Shown: piece by piece, positions 43,846-52,417 of the stretch
How positions within the stretch are numbered: the stretch's first letter is position 1
Layout: every line of letters starts with the position of its first letter
Assembly (NCBI RefSeq): GCF_000013405.1
Contig: NC_007759.1
Span: forward strand, 496,001 to 560,000
Direction: 5' to 3'
Origin: Syntrophus aciditrophicus SB
GTDB lineage: Bacteria > Desulfobacterota > Syntrophia > Syntrophales > Syntrophaceae
DNA: 64,000 bases
Made by a program: the position numbers and the translations under genes
Notes under the pieces: model-generated
Database searches by the model: none
Seen by the model: the letters and a program-made list of their open reading frames with translations, nothing else
Told to the model about the DNA's origin: nothing

Positions 43846-44152
43846 ATCCTGGCCGCTTTTCCTCTTTCTCGCCGGCCTGATCGCCGCCTGGAGCATGCTG
43901 ATCCTGGGCGTCATGCGGTCGATGCTGAGCAAGTGCATTGGAGACCTGGAAGATAAGATATCCGGCATCAGCGGCCTCGGCAAGGATCTCCAGCGCCTGG
44001 AGCGGGAGTTTCTGGAGATGAAGGCGACGCTGCCTCTGGATTACGTGCGCAAGGAAGATCACATGCGCTTTGAACTGGTGCTGAATACCAAGTTGGATCG
44101 ACTGCATCAGGATATGATGACAGCCATCAATGCCAAGGAGAAAACCCGATGA
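43838..44152 (+). CDS. Mu gp25-like protein (DUF2730), membrane-anchored coiled coil
   Basis: 104 residues: an N-terminal membrane helix (about 5-27, WPLFLFLAGLIAAWSMLIL) and a coiled coil (about 35-100). Size, topology and place two genes before gp27 match Mu gp25. Its function is not established in Mu. It overlaps both neighbours by short ATGA-type junctions. Confidence 0.7.
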   Translation: MGESWPLFLFLAGLIAAWSMLILGVMRSMLSKCIGDLEDKISGISGLGKDLQRLEREFLEMKATLPLDYVRKEDHMRFELVLNTKLDRLHQDMMTAINAKEKTR

Positions 44153-44478
44153 AAGAACCTTGCCCTGTGCCCGTGGATATCGAAAAAGCCCGCCGTGAAG
44201 AGCTGCGCTGGCTGATCCTGCGCGCCCTCTATGCCGCCCGTCCCATCGGGACGACGGAAACGATCATCAAGAACGCCATCGAGCCGGTGATGCTGGACAT
44301 TACCCTGCTGGAGATCCGCCGGGAGCTGGACTATCTGGAAGACCGGGAACTGCTCGCCGTCGAACGCTCCCGCGCCGTTCCCGTCTGGTCCGCGAAGATC
44401 AACCGTCTGGGCGTCGATCTCGTGGAATACACGGTGCCCTGTGATCCCGGAATCGCCCGCCCGGAGAAGTGGTGGTAG
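44149..44478 (+). CDS. Mu gp26-like protein, winged-helix-like
   Basis: 109 residues, helical with a winged-helix tone (ELRWLILRALYAARPIGTTE; EIRRELDYLEDRELLAVE). Position before gp27 matches Mu gp26. No enzymatic motif. It may be DNA-binding in packaging regulation, but that is only suggested by fold. Confidence 0.65.
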   Translation: MKEPCPVPVDIEKARREELRWLILRALYAARPIGTTETIIKNAIEPVMLDITLLEIRRELDYLEDRELLAVERSRAVPVWSAKINRLGVDLVEYTVPCDPGIARPEKWW

Positions 44479-44480
44479 CC

Positions 44481-45014
44481 ATGCCGCGAAGATCGAAAAT
44501 CCTCGACCTGCCCCCGGATGTAAAAGCCGAACTGGACCGCCGCCTGATTACGGGCGGTTTCTGCGACTACGAAGGGCTTTCCGCCTGGCTCCAGGAGCAG
44601 GGTTACGACATTTCCCGCTCGGGGGTTCACCGTTACGGCCAGGGGTTTGAGGGCCGTCTGGCATCCATCCGGATCGCCACCGAGCAGGCCCGCGCCGTTT
44701 CCGAAGCCGTGGGGGACAGCGAAGGCCACATGAACAACGCCCTGATCACCCTGGTGCAGGAAAAGGCCTTTGACGTCCTGGTCAATCTCCAGACGGAAGA
44801 CCCGCAAGCCTTCGCGAAGATCTTCCCGAAGCTGGGCGTCATGGTGGCGAAACTGAGCAAGGCCAGCGTGGATCAGAAGAAATGGATGGCGGAGAGCCGG
44901 AGAAAGGCCTTGGAAGATGCCGCTGATGCCGCTGAGAAAACGGCGAAACAGGAAGGCGTTTCCCCGGCGACCATCGAGAAGATCCGGCGCGACGTCCTGA
45001 TGATGGCGGGCTGA
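44481..45014 (+). CDS. Mu gp27-like small terminase (DUF3486)
   Basis: 177 residues from ATG 44481. The DUF3486 pattern is complete: PRRSKILDLPPDVKAELDRR, then YEGLSAWLQEQGYDISRSGV as an HTH, and a long helical oligomerisation part. It precedes the large terminase, as in Mu. Small terminases recognise packaging sites and regulate cutting. Confidence 0.85.
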   Translation: MPRRSKILDLPPDVKAELDRRLITGGFCDYEGLSAWLQEQGYDISRSGVHRYGQGFEGRLASIRIATEQARAVSEAVGDSEGHMNNALITLVQEKAFDVLVNLQTEDPQAFAKIFPKLGVMVAKLSKASVDQKKWMAESRRKALEDAADAAEKTAKQEGVSPATIEKIRRDVLMMAG

Positions 45015-45018
45015 TGAG

Positions 45019-46458
45019 ATGAGCAAAGGCAACGCGAAGATCACGCCGGCCAACCCCGGCGGTCTTTTTCTCCCCTACCAGGAGCGGTGGATTCTCGACC
45101 GGTCCCGCCTGAAGCTGATGGAGAAGGCCCGGCAGATCGGCCTTTCCTGGAGCACGTCCTACGCCTGCGTGGAGCGCACCGCCGAAGCGGGCGCCCGTCA
45201 TGATCAGTGGGTCTCCAGCCGCGACGACCTTCAGGCCCGACTCTTCGTGGAAGACTGCAAAATGTGGGGAAAGGTGCTTCAGCTCGCCGCCGAGGATCTG
45301 GGGGAACGGGTCATCGACGAGGAAAAGAAGATCTCCGCCTATGTCCTGCATTTTTCCTCCGGGAAGCGGATCCACTCCATGAGCTCCAACCCGGACGCCC
45401 AGGCCGGCAAACGCGGCGGCCGCGTCCTGGACGAGTTCGCCCTGCATCCCGATCCTCGCAAACTGTGGAGCATCGCCTATCCGGGCATCACCTGGGGCGG
45501 TTCCCTGGAGGTCATCTCCACCCACCGGGGGAGCGCGAATTTCTTCAACGGCCTGGTGCGCGAGGTCAAGGAACACGGCAACCCCAAGAACATCAGCCTG
45601 CACCGGGTCACCCTGGAAGACGCCCTGACCGACGGCTTCCTCTACAAGCTCCAGCAGTCCCTGCCTGCGGACGACGAGATTCAGGGGATGGACGAGGCAA
45701 CCTATTTCGATTTCGTCAAGTCCGGCTGCGCCGACGAGGAATCCTTTCAGCAGGAATACATGTGCAACCCCGCGGACGACGCCACGGCCTTTCTGGAATA
45801 CGACCTGATCGCCGCCTGCGAGTATGGAGCGACGGAAAACTGGCGGATGAGCCTGGACGGGCGAAGGCCGGAAGGCCCGCTGTACGCCGGACTGGACATC
45901 GGACGGAAGAAGGATCTGACGGTGCTGTGGGTCCTGGAGAAGCTCGGGGACGTCCTCTATACCCGCGAGGTCATCGCCCTGAGAAACATGAGCAAGCCCG
46001 ACCAGGAAAAGGTGCTCTGGCCCTGGCTGGCCCGAATGAACCGGGCCTGTCTGGATTACACCGGCCTGGGCATCGGCTGGGGCGACGACGCGAAGAAGAA
46101 GATCGGCGAATACCGCATCGAAACCGTGACCTTCACCCCCCATGTCAAGGAGGCCCTGGCCTATCCCGTGCGGGGGACGATGGAGGACCGGAGGCTGCGG
46201 ATTCCCTACGACCCCAGGATCCGGGCCGATCTGCGGTCCGTGACGAAGGAAACGACGGCTGCGGGAAACATCCGCTTCACGGCGGAACGCTCGGAAGACG
46301 GCCACGCCGACCGCTTCTGGGCCCTGGCCCTGGCGATTTCCGCGGCGGGTACTGACATCGGCGGCCCGGTGGAATATCAGGCCGTCTCCCGAAGACGGTT
46401 CTCGACAACATCTGATCAATCGCCGACGGGCGTCTATCGACAGCGAGGTGCTTACTGA
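45019..46458 (+). CDS. Mu gp28-like terminase large subunit
   Basis: 479 residues. The ATPase half has a relaxed Walker A (EKARQIGLSWST, about 34-45) and Walker B (GRVLDEFALH, about 133-142). The nuclease half starts with YAGLDIGRKKDLTVLW (about 290-305), carrying the first catalytic Asp of the RNase H-like fold. It translocates DNA into the prohead and cuts it; Mu packages headful DNA from the left end into host DNA. The stop overlaps the portal start. Confidence 0.93.
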   Translation: MSKGNAKITPANPGGLFLPYQERWILDRSRLKLMEKARQIGLSWSTSYACVERTAEAGARHDQWVSSRDDLQARLFVEDCKMWGKVLQLAAEDLGERVIDEEKKISAYVLHFSSGKRIHSMSSNPDAQAGKRGGRVLDEFALHPDPRKLWSIAYPGITWGGSLEVISTHRGSANFFNGLVREVKEHGNPKNISLHRVTLEDALTDGFLYKLQQSLPADDEIQGMDEATYFDFVKSGCADEESFQQEYMCNPADDATAFLEYDLIAACEYGATENWRMSLDGRRPEGPLYAGLDIGRKKDLTVLWVLEKLGDVLYTREVIALRNMSKPDQEKVLWPWLARMNRACLDYTGLGIGWGDDAKKKIGEYRIETVTFTPHVKEALAYPVRGTMEDRRLRIPYDPRIRADLRSVTKETTAAGNIRFTAERSEDGHADRFWALALAISAAGTDIGGPVEYQAVSRRRFSTTSDQSPTGVYRQRGAY

Positions 46459-48050
46459 TGGCAATACTATTCGATCAATTCGGGCGGGAAATCCAGGTCG
46501 AAAAACGACCGGAAACCCGGCAGATCGCCGTGACGACGATCCGGGACCGGTGGAGCAATTATCCGTCGCAGGGGCTGACTCCCGAACGGCTGAGTGCGAT
46601 CTTCAAGGAGGCCGACGGCGGGGATGTGGCCCGGCAGGCGGAACTCTTCGAGGAAATGGAAGAGAAGGACACACACCTGTTCTCGGAGCTGCAGACCCGG
46701 AAGAATGCCGTCCTGGGGCTGGACTACGACATCACGCCCTGGTCGGAATCCGCCGAAGACCGGAAGATCCGCGATTTTGTAGCCGACTGCCTGTTTTCCC
46801 TGGAACCCCTGGAGGAATCCCTGCTTGATTTGCTGGACGCCGTCGGCAAGGGCTATGCTCTGTCGGAGATCCTCTGGGGATTCGACGGCTCCCGTGCAGT
46901 GATTGAACGCCTGGAGTGGATTCACGCCAAGAAAGCGGTCTTCTACGAACGAGGCGCTGATATTACAGCCCGGAGCTTCGAGGTTCCCCGGATACTCACG
47001 GAAGCGGAGCCTGTTTACGGGGAGATTATGCCTCCCTTCAAGCTCGTCTATCATAGATACAAGGCCCGCTCAGGATATGATACCCGCGCGGGAGTGTTGC
47101 GGGTTTGCGGCTGGATGTACCTCTTCAAGAACTATGTATTGAAGGACTGGGTGGCCTTCGCCGAAGTCTTCGGCATGCCTCTGCGCCTGGGGAAATACGA
47201 TCCGCTGGCAGGCAGGGACGAAAAGGACGCTCTGCTTGCCGCCGTCCGTTCCCTGGGTTCCGATGCAGCGGGGATCATTTCGAAGAATACGGAGATCGAT
47301 TTTATTGAGTCCGCCAAGGCCACAGGGGCAGACAACCTCTACGATGCACTGGCGAATTTCTGCGATAAACAGATGTCCAAGGCCATTCTCGGCCAGACTG
47401 CGACGACGGAAGGCACCCCGGGCAGGCTGGGCAACGATGATGTCCAGGACAAGGTGCGCCATGACCTGGTGGTGTCCGACGCCGAAGCCCTGTGCAGGAC
47501 GATCCGTTTTCAGATCATTCGCCCCCTGGTGGGGTGGAACTTCGGCTGGGACAAGCCCTTGCCGTGGTTCAAGATTTTCCATGAACAGCCGGAAGACCTC
47601 AAGACCACCTCCGAAGTTTACGTCAATTTGAGCAAGATCGGTTTTTACCCCTCTGCCGAGCATGTGGCGGAAAAGTTCAAGATCCCGATGCCTCAGAAAG
47701 GGGAAACGATCCTGATGCCGCCGGAAAAGGCGGAGCCTCCGGCACCCGTAGCGAACAAAACGCCGGGAACTCGGGTCATCGCCGCCAAGGATGGAGCGAC
47801 GGAAGCGGAAAAGGACGCCGCCGACCTGATCGCCGACCGTCTTGGCCGGGAAAGTCTGTCCCTTACGGATGAATTCTTCCTGACGCCGCTCAAGCGGCTC
47901 GTGGAAAAGGCGGAAAGCCTGGAAGAGCTTCGGGACAGCATCCTGGATCTCTACAGCGGCATGGACCCGGCAGACCTCGGCGGCTTGATGGCGCAAGCCA
48001 TGATGATCGCGGATATGGCGGGCCGGTATGAGGTCGGCGATGGCAATTGA
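46458..48050 (+). CDS. portal protein (DUF935, Mu gp29-like)
   Basis: 530 residues, the usual length for the DUF935 family. Recognised segments include a start IQVEKRPETRQIAVTTIRDR, the clip region KNAVLGLDYDITPW, and the hallmark AILGQTATTEGTPGRLGND. A dodecamer forms the DNA entry vertex and binds the terminase. It overlaps the MuF gene by about ten bases. Confidence 0.93.
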   Translation: MAILFDQFGREIQVEKRPETRQIAVTTIRDRWSNYPSQGLTPERLSAIFKEADGGDVARQAELFEEMEEKDTHLFSELQTRKNAVLGLDYDITPWSESAEDRKIRDFVADCLFSLEPLEESLLDLLDAVGKGYALSEILWGFDGSRAVIERLEWIHAKKAVFYERGADITARSFEVPRILTEAEPVYGEIMPPFKLVYHRYKARSGYDTRAGVLRVCGWMYLFKNYVLKDWVAFAEVFGMPLRLGKYDPLAGRDEKDALLAAVRSLGSDAAGIISKNTEIDFIESAKATGADNLYDALANFCDKQMSKAILGQTATTEGTPGRLGNDDVQDKVRHDLVVSDAEALCRTIRFQIIRPLVGWNFGWDKPLPWFKIFHEQPEDLKTTSEVYVNLSKIGFYPSAEHVAEKFKIPMPQKGETILMPPEKAEPPAPVANKTPGTRVIAAKDGATEAEKDAADLIADRLGRESLSLTDEFFLTPLKRLVEKAESLEELRDSILDLYSGMDPADLGGLMAQAMMIADMAGRYEVGDGN

Positions 48051-49233
48051 TCCAGCACTGTCAATAGTTTTTAAACTGCCTTTCCAGGAGCAGGAATCGT
48101 TCTTTAAAAACAAGCTGAACATCCCCACGGCCCGCTGGGACGATCTGTGGAAAGGCCAGCACGCCAGAGGATTCATGATCGCCGGGGCGATGAAGGCCGA
48201 TCTTCTTGCGGATTTCCGGACCGCCGTGGACAAGGCGATCAGCGACGGCGTCACCCTTCGGGATTTCCGCAAGGACTTCGACCGGATCGTGGCGAAGCAC
48301 GGCTGGAGCTACAACGGTTCCCGCAACTGGCGCAGCGAAGTGATCTACTCCACGAACATCCGGACGTCCTACGCCGCTGGACGCTGGGCGCAGCTTACCG
48401 ATCCGGACATGCTGAAGTTCTACGGCTATCTGGTTTACCGCCACGGCGACAGCATCCATCCCCGCCCCCTGCATCGGTCCTGGGACGGCACGACGCTGCC
48501 GGCCAACGATCCCTGGTGGGATTCCCACTACGTCCCCAACGGCTGGGGATGCAAGTGCAAGGTCTTTGCCGCAGGAAAGGACGAATGGCAGGCCGCCCGC
48601 AAAAACGGCAAGGGCGAGGCCCCTCCTTCCCCCATCGACCCGAAGACGGGCGAGCCGGTGGGGATCGACAAGGGCTGGGGCTACAACGTCGGCAAGGCGG
48701 CTTTCGGCAAGAGTTGGATTCAGGAAACTGGAAAGTTCATCGAACTGGGACCCTGGCGCCGGGCGGAATACCCCTTCCTGCCGAAGAAGCTGACGGGAGA
48801 GCGACCGCCGGTGGAATTGGGAGAGCGGATCCGCAAAGGAGATGTGCAGGCCCTGCGCACCGCAGTTCCGGAAGGAATCTATCGGGACAAAATGGGGGAT
48901 TCCGTGAGCGTTACAACAGCCATCGCCGATCATATTGCCGGTGACGAGCAGCGGTGGGACGGTCGGGAACAATACCTGCCGCTGATTCCGGACATCCTGG
49001 AGAATCCTCAGGAAATATGGGTGGGATTCATGCAGTTTGTGGACAGCGGCCGGGTATATCTCCGAAGACGGTACGTCAAGGCGTATGACGTCGGAAAAGG
49101 ACGCGTGGCGGGGATCGTGGCGGATACAATTAAAGGACAGACAATCGCGTTTGACGTGATTCGAAGCGAAAATCCGAGCGGCGGCAGATTAAGATCCGGA
49201 AGGCTGATTTATCCGGAACCGGAAGAGAGATAG
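48040..49233 (+). CDS. MuF-like minor head protein with C-terminal PBECR2 nuclease fold
   Basis: 397 residues from ATG 48040 (AGGTC upstream; ATG 48028 also open). Residues about 1-200 are the gp30/MuF head-morphogenesis domain (SDGVTLRDFRKDFDRIVAKH; the Trp/Cys-rich VPNGWGCKCKVFA). After a linker, residues about 300-390 match the PBECR2 domain: YLPLIPDILENPQEIWVGF, then RVYLRRRYVKAYD and GGRLRSGRLIY. PBECR domains are toxin-like RNase folds (Barnase/EndoU/ColicinE5-D/RelE group) carried on phage virion proteins. This copy may be injected with phage DNA. Confidence 0.9.
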   Translation: MAIDPALSIVFKLPFQEQESFFKNKLNIPTARWDDLWKGQHARGFMIAGAMKADLLADFRTAVDKAISDGVTLRDFRKDFDRIVAKHGWSYNGSRNWRSEVIYSTNIRTSYAAGRWAQLTDPDMLKFYGYLVYRHGDSIHPRPLHRSWDGTTLPANDPWWDSHYVPNGWGCKCKVFAAGKDEWQAARKNGKGEAPPSPIDPKTGEPVGIDKGWGYNVGKAAFGKSWIQETGKFIELGPWRRAEYPFLPKKLTGERPPVELGERIRKGDVQALRTAVPEGIYRDKMGDSVSVTTAIADHIAGDEQRWDGREQYLPLIPDILENPQEIWVGFMQFVDSGRVYLRRRYVKAYDVGKGRVAGIVADTIKGQTIAFDVIRSENPSGGRLRSGRLIYPEPEER

Positions 49234-49247
49234 TGCGCATCACGCCG

Positions 49248-49447
49248 CCGCACCGGCGCATGGCCTACGCCTGCCGGTTAAGGGTGCGGCCCCGACAGGC
49301 CAGATAGCAATAAGATAGCACAATATTCAGGAACCGCAAGGATGAACTGTAAAAGGCTTCGGGTGGGGCCTCCCATTGAACCCCACATATCAGTCCGCCT
49401 GACGGTGTCTTACGGCCGGGAGAATGTCACCGTGTCACCGAAGCCTT
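49248..49447 (+). ncRNA. branched structured RNA between MuF and gene G
   Basis: In a 262-base gap with no ORF. Element 1: CCGCACC (49248-49254) pairs with GGTGCGG (49283-49289), enclosing GGCG/CGCC. Element 2 is a three-way junction: a 10-bp closing stem (49353-49362 with 49438-49447, AAGGCTTCGG/CCGAAGCCTT), hairpin GTGGGG/CCCCAC (49363-49368 with 49381-49386) and hairpin ACGGTG/CACCGT (49402-49407 with 49428-49433). No known Rfam family is recognised. It may be an independent RNA or an mRNA processing/attenuation site. Confidence 0.5.
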
Positions 49448-49495
49448 AATAAAAATATCAGCCCCTTGCGGTGAAAAGTCAAGGAGAAACGGCAG

Positions 49496-49945
49496 ATGCC
49501 CGACATCACCATTCGAATCGACGACAAACCCGTCCTGGACGCCCTCAACCGGCTGTCCCGGAAAATGGGCGACCTTTCCCCGGTTCTCAGGGTGATCGGC
49601 GAGGAACTGGTGAAGTCCACGGAGTCGCGGTTCAACAGTCAGGGTCCTGCTCCCGACGGCGCCCGGTGGGCGGCGCTGTCCCCGGCCACCCTGAAACGGA
49701 AGAAGCATTCCAAGATTCTGACGGAATCGGGACACCTCCGGGGAAGCATCCGCTCTCAACTCATGGGGACGCATGCCGTGGCTGTGGGGACGAACAGGGT
49801 TTACGGGGCGATCCACCAGCTCGGCGGAACTGCAGGAAGGGGCCGCAAGGTTCGCATCCCCGCCCGGCCCTACCTGGGGATCAGCCGGGAGGACAGCGGG
49901 CGGATTGCGGGGATCGTGGAACGGTATCTGGAGGGCAAGGTTTAA
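49496..49945 (+). CDS. virion morphogenesis protein, Mu gene G (gp31)-like
   Basis: 149 residues with AAGGAG ten bases upstream. The family pattern is KSTESRFNSQGPAPDGARWA, then LSPATLKRKKHSKILTESGH and PARPYLGISREDSGRIAG. Mu G is a tail/head-joining protein. It is followed by a 271-base non-coding gap. Confidence 0.88.
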   Translation: MPDITIRIDDKPVLDALNRLSRKMGDLSPVLRVIGEELVKSTESRFNSQGPAPDGARWAALSPATLKRKKHSKILTESGHLRGSIRSQLMGTHAVAVGTNRVYGAIHQLGGTAGRGRKVRIPARPYLGISREDSGRIAGIVERYLEGKV

Positions 49946-50216
49946 TGCTTTTTCACTTAGCTTCTTAAGCCACACTTTAAGGGGTTCATTTTATGAAGAA
50001 AATGAACGTTGACCGTCCGGAAAAACGAAATCGGTGACAGACTGGAGGACCCTTTTGAGGTCTTTTGGCGGAAAAACGACGCTCAAATTTGCCCTGTAAG
50101 CGGTTATCTGTGTCAGGCGCGATCAAACCTTCGCGCGAAAAACGATCTCAAAATTTAAAGTATGTTTAAAGCTATTTCCGGGGAAATTGCAGTCTGAGTC
50201 AGGAGGGGTTTTGACG
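49946..50216. other. non-coding gap between genes G and I with palindrome and iterons
   Basis: Contains a perfect 9-bp inverted repeat, GTTCATTTT/AAAATGAAC (49984-49992 with 49999-50007), and three copies of GAAAAACGA (50020-50028, 50071-50079, 50137-50145), the last two extended by CTCAAA-TTT. In Mu the centrally placed strong gyrase site lies at this same G-I junction. A functional equivalent is possible. AGGAGGGG at 50200-50207 serves gene I. Confidence 0.5.
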
Positions 50217-51248
50217 ATGGGAGAGAAAATCCGGGTTCTTTTGAAGGAAATGACGGGAGTGCCCGGGGAATTCCAGGTACTGCCCGCGGGCAGGATCGAC
50301 ATGAAAGGTTACGGGTCGGCAACCCTGGACGAAGCCGGCGCGACGGAGATCATCGCCGAGTTCGCCAGACGCGGCCTGGATATGGTTATCGACTACGAGC
50401 ACCAGACCTTGAAGGACAGCCAGGCCCCCGCGGCGGGATGGATCAAGGCGCTGACCTGGAAGGGCTCCGATGGACTCTGGGCGGTCGTGGACTGGACGCG
50501 GCAGGCGTCGAACTATCTGGCCAACAGGGAATACCGGTATTTTTCCCCGGTGGTGCTCATCGAGGAGGCGTCGGGACGGATTGTCGCCATGCTTAACGTG
50601 GCCCTGACCAACATGCCCCGGATCGACAACCTGAAGCCCCTGGTGGCGAAATGGAATTTAACCGGAGACGGGGAACCCGCCTCCCAAAACAAAGCGAAGG
50701 AGATTGTCATGATCGAAAAATTGAGGAAACTCCTCGGCCTGGCGGACGATGCCGGGGAAGACAAGGTTCTCGAAGCGGCGACCCTGGCCGTCAACACGGC
50801 GAAGGAGGCGGGCGGCAAGGGGGAAGTCGTCGCCTGCAGGGAAGTCCTGGAGGCCCTGGGAGCGAAAGAGAATGCAGACAGGGAAGAGGTGATCCGGATC
50901 GTCGCTTCCCTCAAGACCCCCGGTGACGTCGCCGTGCAGTTAAGCCACCAGGTGGCTGAGCTCACCCGGAAAATCGCCGAAATGAATCAACAGGATCTGA
51001 TTGCCCTGTCCCTCAAGGAGGGGAAGACCTCTCCCGAAGAACTGGACAAGTGGGGGCGGGACCTGGCCCTGAAAAATCCGGATCAGTTCAAACTCATCGT
51101 CCTGTCCCGTCCCGCGGGAAGCGTCATCCCCGTGGAAGGGCTGCGCGTTCTGAAAGACTCCGATCCGGGGAAGATGGACGATGCCCAGAAGAGCATCAAC
51201 GCGATGATGGGCATCGATGAAGACACGTTCAAAAAATACAACCAGTAG
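50217..51248 (+). CDS. Mu I-like prohead protease/scaffold (gp32)
   Basis: 343 residues from ATG 50217, with AGGAGGGG upstream. The N-terminal half is the Mu I protease domain (GLDMVIDYEHQTLKDSQAPA and YFSPVVLIEEASGRIVAML). After NMPRIDNLKPL, the C-terminal half is helical scaffold (about 180-343), probably also made from an internal start (MIEKLRKLLGL, 50709) like Mu Z. The enzyme would process head proteins during maturation. Confidence 0.88.
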   Translation: MGEKIRVLLKEMTGVPGEFQVLPAGRIDMKGYGSATLDEAGATEIIAEFARRGLDMVIDYEHQTLKDSQAPAAGWIKALTWKGSDGLWAVVDWTRQASNYLANREYRYFSPVVLIEEASGRIVAMLNVALTNMPRIDNLKPLVAKWNLTGDGEPASQNKAKEIVMIEKLRKLLGLADDAGEDKVLEAATLAVNTAKEAGGKGEVVACREVLEALGAKENADREEVIRIVASLKTPGDVAVQLSHQVAELTRKIAEMNQQDLIALSLKEGKTSPEELDKWGRDLALKNPDQFKLIVLSRPAGSVIPVEGLRVLKDSDPGKMDDAQKSINAMMGIDEDTFKKYNQ

Positions 51249-51274
51249 CCCTGAGCGGGGGAAGGAGGAATAGC

Positions 51275-52354
51275 ATGACTGCTTTAGCAGATGACAAGAA
51301 AACCGAATACCGGGAAGGCGTCGAGATTTCCATTCCTGTCGATGACGGAGACAAGATTTATGCCGGCGCGATGGTCTGCGCCAATGCCGACGGTTACGCC
51401 GTTCCCGGCGCCGATACGGCAGGGTTGATCTTCATGGGCATCGCCCGTGAACAGGCCGACAACGCATCCGGCCAGGCCGGCGACATCAGTGTTCTGGTCC
51501 GTCGGCGCGGCCTGTTCAAGATGTCCTTTGCTACGGCGATTACCGAGGCCAACGTGGGAGACAGCGTCTATATTGCCGACGATCAGAATGTCGATCTGGT
51601 CGGGAACGTGACCAACGACATTTTCGCGGGAATTATTGCCGAATACATCGACACGACCCACGCCTGGGTGGACATCGAACCGGCCGTCCGGCAGTCGGAT
51701 GCCGCCGCGCACATCGCCGACGGGAACGCCGCCCATGCAGCCAGCGCGATCTCCATTGCCGACGCGGGATCGTTCACCTCCCAGACCGAAGTGGAGGCGG
51801 CCCTGCAGGAGATTTACCAGCATCTGAAAAGCGCGAAGGGGATTATCGATATCCCGATCCCGTATTTTACGAATGCAGGCGTAGCCCTCGCCGCTTTTTC
51901 CGACGGCGCCAGCGCCACTCCCGGATTCTGTGTCACGGCGAAGGGTCTGGGGATCCGCTGGAACAACCACGCCACGCCCGGCGCGGTGGGAACGAAGGTT
52001 ATCGTTCCCCCCGACATGGATGTGACCGCGAACGCGGTTCTGCACGTCCTTGCCGCAAAGACCGGCGCAACGGTTGGCGACGCCACGAAGTTCACCGTCG
52101 CGGCTTACAACAACGTGGTTGACGCGGCCTACGACGCGGATGACGACTTCGGTGGCGACACCAGCGCCATGACCGGCGACGCCACGGCCAAAACGGTCCA
52201 GCACGAATCGCTCACCCTGGCCCTGGCCAACCTGGCAGCCTATCCGGCGGCGATGGAGTTGACCATCAAACCGAAGGACGGCACGCTCGGAACGGACGAT
52301 GTGATCCTGCTGGCGGTCTGGATCGAATACAAGAAGAAGCTGCTGACGGCGTAA
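51275..52354 (+). CDS. gp33-like decoration/head protein, two domains
   Basis: 359 residues with GGAAGGAGG upstream. Residues about 1-140 resemble the beta-rich DUF2190-type decoration fold (VDDGDKIYAGAMVCANADGY; GDSVYIADDQNVDL). Residues about 185-355 form a second beta-sandwich-like domain (FCVTAKGLGIRWNNHATPGA). Joined by an Ala-rich helical linker. It lies between scaffold and capsid, where Mu has gp33. A capsid-surface role is inferred. Confidence 0.65.
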   Translation: MTALADDKKTEYREGVEISIPVDDGDKIYAGAMVCANADGYAVPGADTAGLIFMGIAREQADNASGQAGDISVLVRRRGLFKMSFATAITEANVGDSVYIADDQNVDLVGNVTNDIFAGIIAEYIDTTHAWVDIEPAVRQSDAAAHIADGNAAHAASAISIADAGSFTSQTEVEAALQEIYQHLKSAKGIIDIPIPYFTNAGVALAAFSDGASATPGFCVTAKGLGIRWNNHATPGAVGTKVIVPPDMDVTANAVLHVLAAKTGATVGDATKFTVAAYNNVVDAAYDADDDFGGDTSAMTGDATAKTVQHESLTLALANLAAYPAAMELTIKPKDGTLGTDDVILLAVWIEYKKKLLTA

Positions 52355-52368
52355 CATGAACCATGAAC

Positions 52369-52393
52369 CGGGAGAGAGCGCCGCTCTCTCCCG
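52369..52393 (+). other. perfect hairpin upstream of the capsid gene
   Basis: CGGGAGAGAGC (52369-52379) and GCTCTCTCCCG (52383-52393) form 11 perfect pairs with a three-base loop, between the stop of the decoration gene and the capsid ribosome site. No T-run follows, so termination is unlikely; mRNA stabilisation or processing is more likely. Confidence 0.7.
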
Positions 52394-52417
52394 AAAACCG
52401 GAAAAGGAGTGCATGAC

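Noticed and set aside
45207-46355. Plus-strand 382-codon alternative frame in the terminase gene
   Set aside because: Extremely Arg/Gly/Pro-rich, typical of a displaced frame.
44839-46464. Minus-strand 541-codon ORF opposite the terminase
   Set aside because: Shadow of the terminase gene, no homologous pattern, no ribosome site.
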